A program made the position numbers and the translations under genes. A DNA stretch of 64,000 nucleotides, taken from contig NZ_CAJZCD010000001.1 in the NCBI RefSeq assembly GCF_914768045.1, forward strand, positions 310,001-374,000, written 5' to 3'. The notes beneath the pieces are model-generated. The model was not told where the DNA came from and did no database searches. It worked only from the letters and a program-made list of their open reading frames with translations. Positions 47,394 through 59,613 of this stretch are shown piece after piece; within the stretch, counting starts at the first letter, position 1, and every line of letters starts with the position of its first letter. This DNA comes from Snodgrassella communis. GTDB taxonomy: Bacteria > Pseudomonadota > Gammaproteobacteria > Burkholderiales > Neisseriaceae.

Positions 47394-47405
47394 TCGAATG
47401 AATAA

Positions 47406-49463
47406 TCAGCCGACTTTCATACCCGGTTCAGCTCCACTATCCACATCCAGCAAAAACAGTTTACCATTACCAGCAGCCGAAGTTATCATACCTTCAGACA
47501 TACCAAATTTGGCCATTTTACGTGGCGCAAAATTGGCTACTACGATTACCATGCGCCCAACCAGTTTTTCAGGCTCAGGGTAGCTGGCTGCAATACCAGA
47601 AAATATCGTACGCTGCTCAAAACCAAGATCAACCTGAAATTTAAGCAGCTTGCTGCTACCTTCAACTTTTTCACACGTCAGCACTCTGGCTACACGCATA
47701 TCAATTTTCATGAAGTCATCAAATGAGGCTGTGGCAGCCACAGCTTCATATGCAGCAGTAGCGGCTGTTGACGCTGGCTGAATATTCTGGCGATTAGCTG
47801 CTACCAAATCATCAATTTGTTTTTGTTCCACCCGCTGCATCAGATGTTGATAGGTATTGATGCTGTGATCCGCTGGCAGTAAAGTCATACTGTCATTCCA
47901 GCTTAGCGGTGCCACATTCAAAAAAGCGGCTACTTTAGTAGCCAGCTGCGGTAATACTGGCGACAGATAAACAGTAAGAATACGGAAAGCATTAATCAGC
48001 TCACTGCACACTTGTTGCAAACGTACTTCCTGACATTCCTGCCGTGCCAGCTCCCACGGTTTGTTGGCATCCACATATTCATTCACTACATCGGCCAGTG
48101 CCATGATTTCACGTAAAGCACGCGCATATTCCCGTGCTTCAAAGCTGGCTGCAATGGCTTCACTTTGTGCCTGTAACTGTGGCAATAGCTCACTATTGCT
48201 GACATCGGTTAATTTACCCTGAAAACGCTTGCTGATAAACCCAGCAGCACGGGCAGCAATATTCACGTATTTGCCAACCAGATCACTATTAACGCGGGCG
48301 ATGAAATCATTCAGATTTAAATCCAGATCTTCAATCTTGCTATTGAGTTTGGCTGCAAAATAATACCGCAACCATTCCGGATTCAGACGCTGTTCCAGAT
48401 AGGAGCGTGCTGTGATGAAAGTACCACGTGATTTGGACATTTTCTGTCCGTCTACGGTGAGAAAACCGTGGGCAAATATACCTGTCGGGGCACGCAGATT
48501 GGCATATTGCAGGGTTGCCGGCCAGAACAGTGCATGAAAATACAGAATATCTTTGCCAATAAAATGATACATTTCGGTATCGGTATCTGCACGGAACCAT
48601 TGGTCAAAATCTACGCCGATACGCTCACATAGATTTTTAAATGAAGCCATGTAACCGATAGGTGCATCCAGCCAGACATAAAAATATTTACCGGGCGCAT
48701 CCGGAATTTCAAAACCGAAATATGGCGCATCGCGGCTAATGTCCCAGTCGCTCAGGTTGCCATCCTGAAGCCACTCATTCATTTTATTCAGCGCCTCTGT
48801 CTGCAAATGCGGTTGCTGGCGGCCATCAACTAGCCGAGTACTGCCGGCAGTCCACTGTTTCAAATAATCAGCACATTCCCCGAGCTTGAAGAAGAAATGT
48901 TCTGATTCTTTCAGCACTGGAGTAGCGCCGGAAATTGCAGAATACGGATTAATCAGTTCGGTTGGGCTATAGGTAGTACCACATGCCTCACAATTGTCCC
49001 CATACTGATCCTGCGCATGGCATTTCGGACATTCACCTTTAACAAAACGGTCTGGCAGAAACAGTTTTTTTTCCGGATCAAATAACTGTTCGATGGTACG
49101 ACTTTCAATTTTGCCATTTGCTTTCAAAGCCAGATAAATACTACGGGACAAGGTTTCATTTTCAGGGGAATGAGTACTGTAATAGTTATCATAGCCGATA
49201 CCAAAACCAGTAAAATCTGCCAGATGCTCCTGCCGTATTTTGGTAATCATTTCTTCTGGTGTGACACCCTGTTTTTGTGCCGCCAGCATCACCGGCGTAC
49301 CATGCGTGTCATCCGCGCAGACGTAGTAGCATTCATGGCCGCGGGACTTCTGAAAACGCACCCAGATATCAGTCTGAATATGTTCAACCATATGCCCCAG
49401 ATGAATATTTCCATTTGCATAGGGCAAGGCAGAGGTAACCAGTATTTTGCGTTGTTGTGTCAT
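47406..49463 (-). CDS. metG: Methionyl-tRNA synthetase
   Basis: A 685-residue class I synthetase. [14 protein letters not shown] carries HIGH, the zinc knuckle is [18 protein letters not shown], and KMSKSRGT is exact. A C-terminal Trbp111/EMAP-like tRNA-binding domain occupies about 580-685 ([15 protein letters not shown]), linked by an alanine/threonine-rich stretch, so it is a dimeric E. coli-type enzyme. It is transcribed convergently with dctA. Confidence 0.95.
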   Translation of the reverse strand: MTQQRKILVTSALPYANGNIHLGHMVEHIQTDIWVRFQKSRGHECYYVCADDTHGTPVMLAAQKQGVTPEEMITKIRQEHLADFTGFGIGYDNYYSTHSPENETLSRSIYLALKANGKIESRTIEQLFDPEKKLFLPDRFVKGECPKCHAQDQYGDNCEACGTTYSPTELINPYSAISGATPVLKESEHFFFKLGECADYLKQWTAGSTRLVDGRQQPHLQTEALNKMNEWLQDGNLSDWDISRDAPYFGFEIPDAPGKYFYVWLDAPIGYMASFKNLCERIGVDFDQWFRADTDTEMYHFIGKDILYFHALFWPATLQYANLRAPTGIFAHGFLTVDGQKMSKSRGTFITARSYLEQRLNPEWLRYYFAAKLNSKIEDLDLNLNDFIARVNSDLVGKYVNIAARAAGFISKRFQGKLTDVSNSELLPQLQAQSEAIAASFEAREYARALREIMALADVVNEYVDANKPWELARQECQEVRLQQVCSELINAFRILTVYLSPVLPQLATKVAAFLNVAPLSWNDSMTLLPADHSINTYQHLMQRVEQKQIDDLVAANRQNIQPASTAATAAYEAVAATASFDDFMKIDMRVARVLTCEKVEGSSKLLKFQVDLGFEQRTIFSGIAASYPEPEKLVGRMVIVVANFAPRKMAKFGMSEGMITSAAGNGKLFLLDVDSGAEPGMKVG

Positions 49464-49564
49464 GATTGATGTATCGTTGATATTCAGTAAAAATTCTTGA
49501 AATTATACCAGAGCCGTTTCTTTGCTACAGTAACGGCTCGTGTGCTATTCCGGCAGAATGGAAT

Positions 49565-50128
49565 TTAGTTAAGCTTCTGCTGCAAGCGGGCAATGCGGGC
49601 AGCCAGACGTGCACTGTCGTCACGTAATGTTTCCACTTGTGCCGTAAACTGCTGTAATTGCTGCTGTCCCACCACCGCAGCATCGCTTTCCCGCGCATAG
49701 TCAGCCACCTGTGCGGCAACACCATGACTGATTGCACGGCCATGCTGATAGAGATTTTCCAGTTCCTGTGCCACTTTTCCGCCCACAGTATCACCAAGCA
49801 GCCTAGTAAGATCATTGCGCCAGTCATATTGTAATGCTTGTATAAGTGGCAGAATGGCCATACCCAGTGCATGATCTCCGCTAATGTGCACATCGCCAAC
49901 TCCTGGCTGTATACCACTAAGCATTTTACTCAGCGCGCTTGATGCAATCGTAATTGTGGTGTCAGCTTCGGCACAATCCTCCTGCCAGAAACCCTGTGCA
50001 TCAATCCGGCCTTTAAGCGTCAGCATAGGTAATACCAGTGCAATAACTCGCTGCTGATGCTGCTGCCAGCGTGTTTTAAGCTCTACATTCTGCTGAATAA
50101 GATGATTAAGCAGTGCCAGAGTTAACAT
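49565..50128 (-). CDS. ubiJ: Ubiquinone biosynthesis accessory factor UbiJ-like
   Basis: A 187-residue protein with an SCP2 sterol-carrier domain (about 1-110; LTLALLNHLIQQNVELK, DVHISGDHALGMAILPL) and a C-terminal helical/coiled-coil tail (VETLRDDSARLAARIARLQQKL), matching UbiJ, the lipid-binding subunit of the aerobic Coq complex with UbiK. ATG 50128 overlaps the end of the LOG gene by 7 bases and starts the domain properly; the open frame reaches 50170. The usual ubiE and ubiB neighbours are absent here. Confidence 0.8.
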   Translation of the reverse strand: MLTLALLNHLIQQNVELKTRWQQHQQRVIALVLPMLTLKGRIDAQGFWQEDCAEADTTITIASSALSKMLSGIQPGVGDVHISGDHALGMAILPLIQALQYDWRNDLTRLLGDTVGGKVAQELENLYQHGRAISHGVAAQVADYARESDAAVVGQQQLQQFTAQVETLRDDSARLAARIARLQQKLN

Positions 50129-50733
50129 TGCGTTTCTCTGATCTGCTGTGCCCATTGCGGGGTAACCCATTTCACAGCATCCCGTGGCTGCCAGTGACGC
50201 ATCTGTTCTAACAGTTCTGCCGGAATGGTGGCGCAGCAGAGTAAATCCATGTTTTCTGGTGGCATGAAGCCGGCTGTCACAGTATTTTGCAACATCTGGA
50301 TTAGCGGATCAAAAAAGCCGGCCACATTCAAAATCCCTACCGGATGGGGATGCAGCTTTAACTGTGCTTGTGATAGCACTTCAAACAATTCTTCATAAGT
50401 GCCCAGACCACCGGGCATGGCAATAAAACCATCAGCCAGTTCAATCATTTTGTTTTTGCGCTCGGTCATATTAGCCGTTTCATACAGTTTAGTCAGCCCC
50501 GGATGCGCGCCTTCCATATTTTTGAGAAAGCTCGGAATCACACCAATGGCCTCACCGCCATGTTGCAGTACGGCTGTGGCAATTGTACCCATCAGACCAA
50601 TATTGCCACCGCCATAAACCAGACGGTATCCCTGTTGTGCCATTTCCTGTCCCAACTGCTGTGCAGCATCGAAATAAGCTTTGTTCTGTCCCAAATTAGA
50701 ACCACAATATACAACAATATTTTTCATACTCAT
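50122..50733 (-). CDS. LOG-family nucleotide 5'-monophosphate phosphoribohydrolase
   Basis: A 203-residue Rossmann protein with the LOG hallmarks VYGGGNIGLMG and PGGLGTYEELFEVLS. Family members hydrolyse AMP or cytokinin nucleotides to a free base and ribose 5-phosphate; the bacterial physiological role is uncertain. It precedes ubiJ with overlap and follows pheA after about 57 bases. The older name lysine decarboxylase-like is not supported by function. Confidence 0.88.
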   Translation of the reverse strand: MSMKNIVVYCGSNLGQNKAYFDAAQQLGQEMAQQGYRLVYGGGNIGLMGTIATAVLQHGGEAIGVIPSFLKNMEGAHPGLTKLYETANMTERKNKMIELADGFIAMPGGLGTYEELFEVLSQAQLKLHPHPVGILNVAGFFDPLIQMLQNTVTAGFMPPENMDLLCCATIPAELLEQMRHWQPRDAVKWVTPQWAQQIRETQC

Positions 50734-50790
50734 TTTGTCTCCATGCCTGAGGTAATTTGTACCAGTTTCAGGTCAATATTTGTTTTACGT

Positions 50791-51867
50791 TTAAATCACA
50801 GCCTGCGGATAAGAACCAATCAATTTCAGGAATGCCGACCGCTGCTGTAAAGCAGTCAGTGCTGCGGCCACTGCTGCATCCTGTTGATGGCCTTCAATAT
50901 CGATAAAAAATACATACTCCCACAAACCACCACGACTAGGGCGACTTTCGAGTTTAGTCATAGAAACATGATAGTCTGCAAAAGGCTGGAGTAAATCATG
51001 TACAGCACCAGCCTTATTGGGTGCAGCCACAATCAGCGAAGTTTTATCCCGCCCGCTGCTAGTGGTGATATTACGTCCCAGCACCAGAAAACGGGTAGTA
51101 TTATTGGGTTCATCTTCAATATTCTGTGCCAGTATCTGGAGTTGGTAATGGTCGGCTGCCATCAGTGAGGCAATAGCTGCGGCACCACTGTCAGCAGTCG
51201 CCAGCCGTGCTGCTTCAGCATTGCTGGCCACAGCAATCCGTGCCACCTGCTCAGACAGGTTTTTATCCAGCCAGTTACGGCACTGTGCCAGTGCCTGAGC
51301 ATGGGCGTAAACTTTATTGATGCCTTGTTCAGAAGCAACGGTACGCAGTAATTGATGATGAATGCGCAAATTAACTTCACCACAGGCTTTTAATGGTGTG
51401 GTTACCAGCAAATCAAGCGTGCGCCCCACTGAACCCTCAGTAGAATTTTCAATGGGTGCTACCACGTAATCTGCCTGCTGTGCCTCTACCAGGCGAAAGC
51501 CTTCTTCTATTGAAGCACACGGATGTGTCTGTGCTGCCTGACCAAAGTGCTTGATGACAGCCTGCTCAGTAAACGTGCCCTGCGGACCAAGATAAGCCAC
51601 AGTTAATGGTCGTTCTAATGCCAGACATTCACTCATAATCGCCCGTTGTAGACGGGCAACCGCCTGTCCGGATAATGGCCCCGGATTCTGTTCCTGTACT
51701 CGGCGTAAAACTGCCGCTTCACGTTCTGGACGGTATATTATTCCTTCTCCTTTTAACGTACCAATGGCCTGAGCATGGCCGGCACGCTGATTTAATAAAC
51801 GCAAAATTTCGCTATCAATCTGGTCTATGGCATCGCGATGCGGTTTAAGTTTATCGTTATCAGACAT
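50791..51867 (-). CDS. pheA: Bifunctional chorismate mutase / prephenate dehydratase
   Basis: A 358-residue P-protein for phenylalanine synthesis. The AroQ chorismate mutase domain (about 1-90, HRDAIDQIDSEILRLLNQRA) is followed by prephenate dehydratase (about 90-270; AYLGPQGTFTEQA, NNTTRFLVLG) and a C-terminal ACT domain with the ESRPSRGGLWEY phenylalanine-binding motif. The start is ATG 51867 (MSDNDKLKPHRDA); the open frame goes 10 codons further. No leader-peptide attenuator was seen, as a terminator for the upstream gene lies in the gap. Confidence 0.93.
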   Translation of the reverse strand: MSDNDKLKPHRDAIDQIDSEILRLLNQRAGHAQAIGTLKGEGIIYRPEREAAVLRRVQEQNPGPLSGQAVARLQRAIMSECLALERPLTVAYLGPQGTFTEQAVIKHFGQAAQTHPCASIEEGFRLVEAQQADYVVAPIENSTEGSVGRTLDLLVTTPLKACGEVNLRIHHQLLRTVASEQGINKVYAHAQALAQCRNWLDKNLSEQVARIAVASNAEAARLATADSGAAAIASLMAADHYQLQILAQNIEDEPNNTTRFLVLGRNITTSSGRDKTSLIVAAPNKAGAVHDLLQPFADYHVSMTKLESRPSRGGLWEYVFFIDIEGHQQDAAVAAALTALQQRSAFLKLIGSYPQAVI

Positions 51868-51906
51868 AATCAGTAGTGTTATTAATAATTTGTTCAAAAA
51901 AACATG

Positions 51907-51931
51907 AAAAAGGCAGCCTGCTGCGGCTGCC
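51907..51931 (-). terminator. Terminator after the MFS exporter gene, with uptake-like core
   Basis: GGCAGCC (51912-51918) pairs with GGCTGCC (51925-51931), followed on the minus strand by TTTTT. It contains AGGCAGCCTGCT, identical to the 12-mer at 22690. It lies 5 bases past the stop. Confidence 0.78.
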
Positions 51932-51936
51932 CGGAA

Positions 51937-53160
51937 TTATCTATACTTTTCCAGCCATGCAGTGCGTGACAAAGTCCAAAGCAGAATGGCACCACAACTG
52001 GTAGAAATCAGCATCATCGTTGGCATCACATGTAACGAACCATTGTGCAGCAGCGTAGTCAGCCAGCCCACCATAGCGGCAATCAGAAACTGCATAGTAC
52101 CCAGCACAGCGTTGGCACTGCCGCCTATTTTACGAAAATAGCTCATGAAACACGCCTGCGTATTGGAACCAATCAGCCCCTGTGAACCAATAGAAAACAT
52201 AATTAACGTCAATAGCAGGAAAAACGGTGGTCGGTTCATACTCCACACCACCATAGTTAATAATAAATTACAGCTCAGCTGCAAGAACACACCACTGAGT
52301 AAAATATTTCGCGCGGGTGTAGTACGTAGACGATAGGCCGTTATCCGATTAAACAGCATCATGGTAATTATATTAGCGGCAAAAGCCCAAGAATACTGAT
52401 GTGCGCTCAGACCATAGATATTCATATAAACAAATGATGATTCAGTCAAAAAGACAAACATAGCCGCAAAAGCAGCAGTCTGCAAAAACATAAAGCCAAG
52501 CGCTTCGGGCTCATGAAAAACCACAGAAAAATTCTGTTTTATCTTGTGAAAAACCCGACTGTCTAATGGCTGAAAATCTATTTTAACCTGTGGCATAAAC
52601 CGCCACACACACATCAACACCATTAAAGCGTACACAAACAGAAAAATAAAGATAATACGCCAGCCACCTAGTGCAGCCAGTGCCGTACCCAGCATCGGCG
52701 CTGCCAGCGGTGCTGCCAGAGTAATAATGCCTATAGTGGCAAACATTTTGGCAGCTTCATTACCTTGAAAAAAATCACGTACTGTAGCACCAACAGTAAC
52801 GGTTGCCATGCCGCCACCCAGAGCCTGAATCCAGCGCCAGAAAAGCAATTCACTGGCAGAATTGATAAAGACAATGGCAATCGCTGAGAGCAGATAAACG
52901 CTCAAGCCAATCATGGCAATGACTTTTCGCCCCTTAATATCGGATATCGCCCCCCCAAGCAATTGTCCCAGTGCCACACCAAACATAAAACTGGACAGAC
53001 TGCGTTCAACCTGATAAATCGGCGCATGTAAAGAAGTAGCCATTTCTGGCACAGAAGACAGATAAATATCCGTAGAAAATGGCATAATGGCCACCATCAC
53101 CGCCAACAGCAATGCCAGATAGCGCGGATTAATCAGTAACTGATTTTGGGAAGCTTGCAT
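51937..53160 (-). CDS. Bcr/CflA-family multidrug efflux transporter
   Basis: A major-facilitator (DHA1) exporter of about 407 residues with twelve predicted helices. It has the Bcr/CflA N-terminal segment MPFSTDIYLSSVPEMATSL and motif A-like GGAISDIKGRKVIAMIG. Drug or metabolite substrate unknown. The start is uncertain: ATG 53160 has GGAG 9 bases upstream; the frame is open to a TTG overlapping the argF stop. It is probably cotranscribed with dapE and argF. Confidence 0.8.
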   Translation of the reverse strand: MQASQNQLLINPRYLALLLAVMVAIMPFSTDIYLSSVPEMATSLHAPIYQVERSLSSFMFGVALGQLLGGAISDIKGRKVIAMIGLSVYLLSAIAIVFINSASELLFWRWIQALGGGMATVTVGATVRDFFQGNEAAKMFATIGIITLAAPLAAPMLGTALAALGGWRIIFIFLFVYALMVLMCVWRFMPQVKIDFQPLDSRVFHKIKQNFSVVFHEPEALGFMFLQTAAFAAMFVFLTESSFVYMNIYGLSAHQYSWAFAANIITMMLFNRITAYRLRTTPARNILLSGVFLQLSCNLLLTMVVWSMNRPPFFLLLTLIMFSIGSQGLIGSNTQACFMSYFRKIGGSANAVLGTMQFLIAAMVGWLTTLLHNGSLHVMPTMMLISTSCGAILLWTLSRTAWLEKYR

Positions 53161-53195
53161 AACCATTTTCTCCATTAACAGCAGATTAAATGCGT

Positions 53196-54194
53196 TCAAG
53201 TATTCAGTAATGCGACCAGTATAGCTTTAATGGTATGCATCCGGTTTTCTGCCTGTTCAAATACTATAGAAGCGCTACTTTCAAACACATCTTCACTCAC
53301 TTCAGCACCATTCAGAGCAAATTCATCGAACAGCCACCGCCCAAGCTGAGTATCACGATTGTGAATTGCCGGCAGACAGTGCATGAATTTCACTGCAGGA
53401 TTGTGACTGGCTGCAAGCATCCCAGCATCAACCCGATATGGCTTAAGCTGTTCAATGCGTTCTCTCCAGACTTCTGTCGCCTCACCCATTGATACCCACA
53501 CATCGGTATGGATAAAATCAACTTCATTAACCGCTGCTGCGGCGTCTTCAGTTAACGTAATCCGTGCACCAGTCTGCGCGGCGATCTCGCGACATTGTGC
53601 CACCAAACAGTCATCCGGCCAGAAAGCACGCGGAGCACCAATGCGCACATCCATACCCATTTTGGTACCGGCTACCAGCAAAGAATTGCCCATGTTATAA
53701 CGGGCATCGCCCACATACGCATAGGCAATCCGGCTTAAAGGTTTTTTGCTGTTTTCTTTCATGGTAAGCAAATCAGCCAGCATCTGCGTAGGATGGTATT
53801 CATTGGTTAAACCATTAATCACTGGCACCCCCGCATATTCAGCCAGCTGCTCAACAGTCTCCTGAGCATAACCACGATACTCAATGGCATCATACATGCG
53901 TCCGAGAACCCGTGCACTATCACGAATACTCTCCTTATGGCCAATCTGGCTGCCACTGCTATCCAGATAGGTCACATGCGCACCCTGATCATGTGCAGCT
54001 ACTTCAAAGGCACAACGGGTACGGGTGGAAGTTTTTTCAAAAATAAGAGCAATATTCTTACCGGTCAGACACGGCTGCTCTGTACCGGTTTGCTTCTCAA
54101 CTTTCAATCTGGCAGCTAAATCCAGCAATGCCTGAATTTCTGTTGGTGTATAGTCCAGCAGCTTTAAAAAATGTTTCTGGCTTACAAGACTCAT
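53196..54194 (-). CDS. argF: Ornithine carbamoyltransferase
   Basis: A 332-residue enzyme making citrulline from ornithine and carbamoyl phosphate. Carbamoyl phosphate motif STRTR ([13 protein letters not shown]), HPTQ ([11 protein letters not shown]), and the ornithine/Cys site MHCLPA are intact. ATG 54194 ([16 protein letters not shown]) is the canonical start, with GAGG just upstream, 10 bases after dapE. Anabolic rather than catabolic, as no arcA or arcC lies nearby. Confidence 0.95.
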   Translation of the reverse strand: MSLVSQKHFLKLLDYTPTEIQALLDLAARLKVEKQTGTEQPCLTGKNIALIFEKTSTRTRCAFEVAAHDQGAHVTYLDSSGSQIGHKESIRDSARVLGRMYDAIEYRGYAQETVEQLAEYAGVPVINGLTNEYHPTQMLADLLTMKENSKKPLSRIAYAYVGDARYNMGNSLLVAGTKMGMDVRIGAPRAFWPDDCLVAQCREIAAQTGARITLTEDAAAAVNEVDFIHTDVWVSMGEATEVWRERIEQLKPYRVDAGMLAASHNPAVKFMHCLPAIHNRDTQLGRWLFDEFALNGAEVSEDVFESSASIVFEQAENRMHTIKAILVALLNT

Positions 54195-54204
54195 TATTAT
54201 CTCC

Positions 54205-55413
<1,209 letters not shown>

Positions 55414-55482
55414 TTACATCTTTATAAACCAATTTTTCTGTCTTGCCAAATATTTACCCTACAATTAATAATCCATGGCAAC

Positions 55483-56541
55483 TTATTCATATACCATTTC
55501 TGCCCGTTTGACATTACACAATAATTCATAGGCAATAGTGCCGGCCGCCGCAGCCACCTCATTCACATTAACAACATCGCCCCACAATTCCACCTCACTA
55601 CCCAGTAACTGCCGGTGGTCATCCAACTGTACTGTCATCATGTCCATAGAAACCCGTCCCAGCACATTACTGCGTACCCCGTTAATGGCTACCGGCGTAC
55701 CTGTTGCAGCACGGCGCGGATAGCCATCAGCATAGCCGCAGGCCACCAGCCCTACCCGAGTTGAACGGTTGGTAACAAAACTAGCACCGTAGCCAATCGG
55801 CTCCCCCATCTGCAATACCCGCTCACCAAATACCTTGCTTACCAGCCGCATCACCGGCTTAAAGCGGCTATCTGTACCGCCCATGGGTGAAATTCCATAC
55901 AGCGCCAGTCCGGCTCGCCCCCAGCCACACTGAGTTTGCGGATAGGCCATCATCGCTGCTGAATTGGCCAGACTCACTTCTCCGGGCAAATTGGCACACA
56001 CCATCTCAAAAGCGTGAATCTGTTCAGCCGTCATCGTTTTCATCGGTTCATCGGCACAGGCAAAATGAGTTATTTTTACCACATCGGCGACCTTATCACT
56101 TTGTGCCAGCGCCTGATAGGCTGGTGCATAATCATGTGGAAAAAAGCCAGTACGATGCATACCCGAATCCATTTTCAGCCATACTGTTACCGGTTTTTGC
56201 CAGTCATGAGCAAGTAGCGTTTCTAACTGCCACAAATTACCTACTACCGGCCACAACTGGTAACGATCTGCCAGCGCATACTCCTCAGCAGCAAAAACGC
56301 CTTCCAGCATCACAATCGGCAACTGTATACCCGCTTCCCGCAGCTGTACTGCCTCATTGATACACGCAACTGCAAATCCATCGGCTATATCAGCCAATGC
56401 CTGAGCACAACGCACTGCACCATGTCCGTAGGCATTAGCCTTCACCACGGCCAGCATTTTGCCACCACCATGCATCTGTTTTAAAGCCAGAAAATTATCA
56501 CGTAAGTGATTTAAACGAATATGCGCAACTAACGGACGCAT
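55483..56541 (-). CDS. alr: Alanine racemase
   Basis: A 352-residue PLP enzyme interconverting L- and D-alanine. The PLP lysine is Lys34 in VVKANAYGHGA, and the second catalytic tyrosine lies in GYGASF. Only one racemase is seen here. D-alanine is needed for peptidoglycan, but closeness to dadA and an Lrp-type gene suggests a catabolic (dadX-like) role too. The gene is separated from dadA by a 627-base gap and ends in its own terminator. Confidence 0.93.
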   Translation of the reverse strand: MRPLVAHIRLNHLRDNFLALKQMHGGGKMLAVVKANAYGHGAVRCAQALADIADGFAVACINEAVQLREAGIQLPIVMLEGVFAAEEYALADRYQLWPVVGNLWQLETLLAHDWQKPVTVWLKMDSGMHRTGFFPHDYAPAYQALAQSDKVADVVKITHFACADEPMKTMTAEQIHAFEMVCANLPGEVSLANSAAMMAYPQTQCGWGRAGLALYGISPMGGTDSRFKPVMRLVSKVFGERVLQMGEPIGYGASFVTNRSTRVGLVACGYADGYPRRAATGTPVAINGVRSNVLGRVSMDMMTVQLDDHRQLLGSEVELWGDVVNVNEVAAAAGTIAYELLCNVKRAEMVYE

Positions 56542-56651
56542 AATGACTCCCCTGTTATCATGGTTACCAAATTTTATTGTTTAAGCAAAGCAATCCCTGT
56601 AAGCAAACCAAATTATGCCCGTTTACGCAATAACCTGCGCTACTGTATATC

Positions 56652-57001
56652 TTACCACCACCGATTACCGCCCATATCTGTCATATAGATAACTAAATCA
56701 GCAAAATCTACCAGTCCAGTCCTTTCCTGCAAACCGGTTGCCAGTACTTCTATTCTACCGTTTACTACCTCATGTCAATGATGCGCATCCAGCCAAACTT
56801 GTGCAATCATGCCATCAGCCTGAAAAAATTCAAGTGTCTCCGATTTCTTTATCTGCCCCATACCCGAATAAAACAGCTACTGGTATTACTAGTCAATAGC
56901 AACACCAGCAGGAAAATCATGCAACTCATCCACCAATATCCAGTGTGTAGCCATTTACGGGTCAGATTCTGTAATCCAGCAGGCAGAAGCAACTTCCAGT
57001 A
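56652..57001 (-). pseudogene. Possible decayed gene between alr and dadA
   Basis: One minus-strand frame reads like protein over about 115 codons, but is broken by roughly five stops: fragments MATHWILVDELHDFPAGVAID, then GMGQIKKSETLEFFQADGMI, then NGRIEVLATGLQERTGLVDF ending GGNRWW. No family recognised. The even frame and sensible composition suggest a dead gene rather than random DNA; this is a judgement by eye. Confidence 0.35.
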
Positions 57002-57168
57002 ACAGAATTTTATCATTAGCACTATACAGACCTTACCCCTAAACAGGATAAATTAATAATAACATTAACCATAATAAAACTTTTACAGCTCCTGTATGTC
57101 CTTACAAACTACATATTCTGGCACCGCACCACACAGGCGAATACATTTAATCAAACGATATCATTAAA

Positions 57169-58425
57169 TTAAACATAACGCGCCAGCGATAAATCACTGG
57201 TTTCAATTTCCGGCTTAACTCCACTAATCAAATCAGCCAGAATCTTTCCCGAACCCAACCCCATCGTCCAGCCCAGCGTACCATGGCCGGTATTCAACGA
57301 CAGGTTCACAAAACGGCTGGCACCAATAATCGGCGTACTGTCCGGCGTCATCGGGCGCAAACCACTCCAGAAAAATGCCTCAGAAGTATGGCAACTGCCC
57401 GGAAACAGATCATTAACCACCAACTCCAGCGTAACCTTGCGTTTGGGATTCAGCTGAATACGATAACCTGACAATTCTGCCATGCCACCGGCACGGATCC
57501 GCTCATCAAAACGCGTTACCGCCACCTTATAAGTTTCATCAATAACCGTAGAAACAGGTGCTTTATCGTCATCAATTATCGGGATAGTGAGTGAATATCC
57601 CTTCACCGGATAAACTGGCAGATCAATTCCCAGCTTGCCCAGCATACTGCGACTGAAACTGCCTAGCGCACAGACATAATGATCAGCAGTAAACCACTGG
57701 CCATTAGCCTGCACACCCTTAATCGAACATTTATCCTGATGGATATCCGAAATAGCATGCTGGTATAAAAACTTCACACCCAAAGCCGCACATTTTTCTG
57801 CCAGCTGAGTAGTGAATAAATGACAGTCACCCGTACCATCCTGAGGCAGATACAAAGCACCGGCCAGTTTCCCGGCCATATGTGCCAGTGCCGGCTCATA
57901 CTGCGTACATTCAGCAACACTATTGAGCACCTGTAACGGCACCCCGAATTCCTGTAAAACAGCTATATCAGAACGCGAGTCAATTACCTCTTTTTCCGTG
58001 CGGAAAATTTGTAAAGTACCTCGCTTACGCCCCTCATAGCGAATATTTTCTGCTGCTTCTAGCTGCTGTAACATCTCGCGACTATACTCAGAAATACGTA
58101 CCATGCGTTCTTTATTAGTGGCGTAGCTCTGTGCATTACAATTGCGATACATCTGCCACAGCCATCGCAGCTGAGAAAGACTACCATCAGGACGAATCAG
58201 TAAAGGCGAGTGCTCCTTGAACAGCCATTTCCATACTTTCGCCGGAATATTCGGTGCAGCCCACGGCGTAGTATAGCCATAGGATAACTGGCCGGCATTG
58301 GCAAAACTGGTTTCCATTGCAGCCTGATCAGCACGTTCCAGCACAGTCACCTCGTGTCCGGCCTTAGCCAGATACCAGGCAGTACTCACGCCGACAATAC
58401 CTGCCCCCATAATCAGTACTTTCAT
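57169..58425 (-). CDS. dadA: D-amino-acid dehydrogenase small subunit
   Basis: A 418-residue FAD enzyme at the inner membrane that oxidises D-alanine and other D-amino acids to keto acids, passing electrons to the respiratory chain. The N-terminal dinucleotide fold [25 protein letters not shown] and the segments [17 protein letters not shown] and [16 protein letters not shown] are family hallmarks. ATG 58425 gives the canonical start, five codons inside the open frame, with GGGAG and AAGGGA upstream. Divergent from an Lrp-type regulator, as in other dad loci. Confidence 0.93.
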   Translation of the reverse strand: MKVLIMGAGIVGVSTAWYLAKAGHEVTVLERADQAAMETSFANAGQLSYGYTTPWAAPNIPAKVWKWLFKEHSPLLIRPDGSLSQLRWLWQMYRNCNAQSYATNKERMVRISEYSREMLQQLEAAENIRYEGRKRGTLQIFRTEKEVIDSRSDIAVLQEFGVPLQVLNSVAECTQYEPALAHMAGKLAGALYLPQDGTGDCHLFTTQLAEKCAALGVKFLYQHAISDIHQDKCSIKGVQANGQWFTADHYVCALGSFSRSMLGKLGIDLPVYPVKGYSLTIPIIDDDKAPVSTVIDETYKVAVTRFDERIRAGGMAELSGYRIQLNPKRKVTLELVVNDLFPGSCHTSEAFFWSGLRPMTPDSTPIIGASRFVNLSLNTGHGTLGWTMGLGSGKILADLISGVKPEIETSDLSLARYV

Positions 58426-58604
58426 TCCCTTCTCTCCCAAGCAATCAGATGAAATAACATCAGCCGTTTTAGTTGCAAAATCCTCAAACAGTTCATTTAG
58501 TTACTTTTTCTAGTGTAAACAAAGAATGATAGTGAATTTCACTTTATTTAAATAAAAAAAAGGAGTATTTTGACAAATAATCACATTCATATAACGGATA
58601 AACC

Positions 58605-59069
58605 ATGCACCATCTTGACAAAGTGGACATGAAAATACTGTCCTTACTACAAAAAAACGCCCGTACCACCATGACCGAACTGGCCGACAAAGTAGGATTA
58701 TCCACTACCCCTGTCACCGAAAGGGTACGGCGACTGGAGCGCGAAAACATCATTACCGGTTATCATGCACGCCTGAATCCGCGTGCCTTAAACCAGAGTC
58801 TGCTGGTATTTGTGGAAATCAAACTGCGTTCCAAATCTGGCAATATTTTTGAAGATTTCCGGCGTGAAGTACTGACTATTCCGCAAGTACTGGAATGTCA
58901 TCTTATTTCCGGCGAATATGATTACCTGATTAAAGTACGCCTGCCAAATATGCATGCATACCGCAACCTGCTCGGCAATATCCTGTTGCAATTGCCAGCA
59001 GCAGCCGAAAGCCGCAGTTATGTTGTTATGGAAGAAGTAAAAGAAGAACAGATGTTACATCTGGAATAA
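58605..59069 (+). CDS. Lrp/AsnC-family regulator, probable dad regulator
   Basis: A 154-residue Lrp/AsnC protein. N-terminal helix-turn-helix (DMKILSLLQKNARTTMTELADKVGLS, read in parts) and a C-terminal RAM/AsnC ligand domain (QVLECHLISGEYDYLIKV). Divergent from dadA by 180 bases, so likely controls dadA in response to alanine; alternatively it is the global Lrp. The name dadR or lrp cannot be chosen from sequence alone. Confidence 0.88.
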   Translation: MHHLDKVDMKILSLLQKNARTTMTELADKVGLSTTPVTERVRRLERENIITGYHARLNPRALNQSLLVFVEIKLRSKSGNIFEDFRREVLTIPQVLECHLISGEYDYLIKVRLPNMHAYRNLLGNILLQLPAAAESRSYVVMEEVKEEQMLHLE

Positions 59070-59581
59070 ATACCGGCTATATTAAGTATTGAGAGCAAAA
59101 CCTGAATTTACTCCCCGGGCAGCCAGCTGTAAGCCTGCCCGCCGACTAACTGTCTCAACAGCAGAGTCATCAATAATAACTGCCCTATTTTCAGCTACAG
59201 TAATCTATCTGAGGATTCCAAACCACCGTATTTTTCTCGCCGTTTATAAAAATTGAGTTCCCCATGTCTTATTTACAGCAAGGCTTGTTGGCAAGGATAC
59301 CGGCTTCGGCTTGTTTTAAAATAGATACAAATTGATACACTGTGATCCATTTCATCTTTAAAACCACCGTGGGTTAATGGCGAAAATTTTCTACTTTAAG
59401 ACCACTGTACTCTTTAAGGATAGTTACACATGAAGCATTAAATAATATGACGCCGATTGAATATAAAACCCAAAAACAAGCAGCCTAATTTTCTACTTGA
59501 ATCTTGTATAGGGTATTTACCCTAGAAATACTACAATCATGCATGACCAAACAAAAATACCATAAGCATAAAGAAAAACAG
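59070..59581. other. Intergenic after the Lrp-type gene, nothing recognised
   Basis: About 510 bases with short frames only. No terminator of quality for the Lrp-type gene. Confidence 0.4.
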
Positions 59582-59613
59582 ATAAAAAAATGCGCACACG
59601 GTTAAGTGTGCGC
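59582..59613 (-). terminator. Terminator on the tyrA strand, far from the stop
   Basis: GCGCACAC (59592-59599) pairs with GTGTGCGC (59606-59613); the minus strand then reads ATTTTTTT. It is a textbook Rho-independent terminator, 271 bases beyond the tyrA stop, implying a long tyrA 3' UTR or a separate small transcript. Confidence 0.75.
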
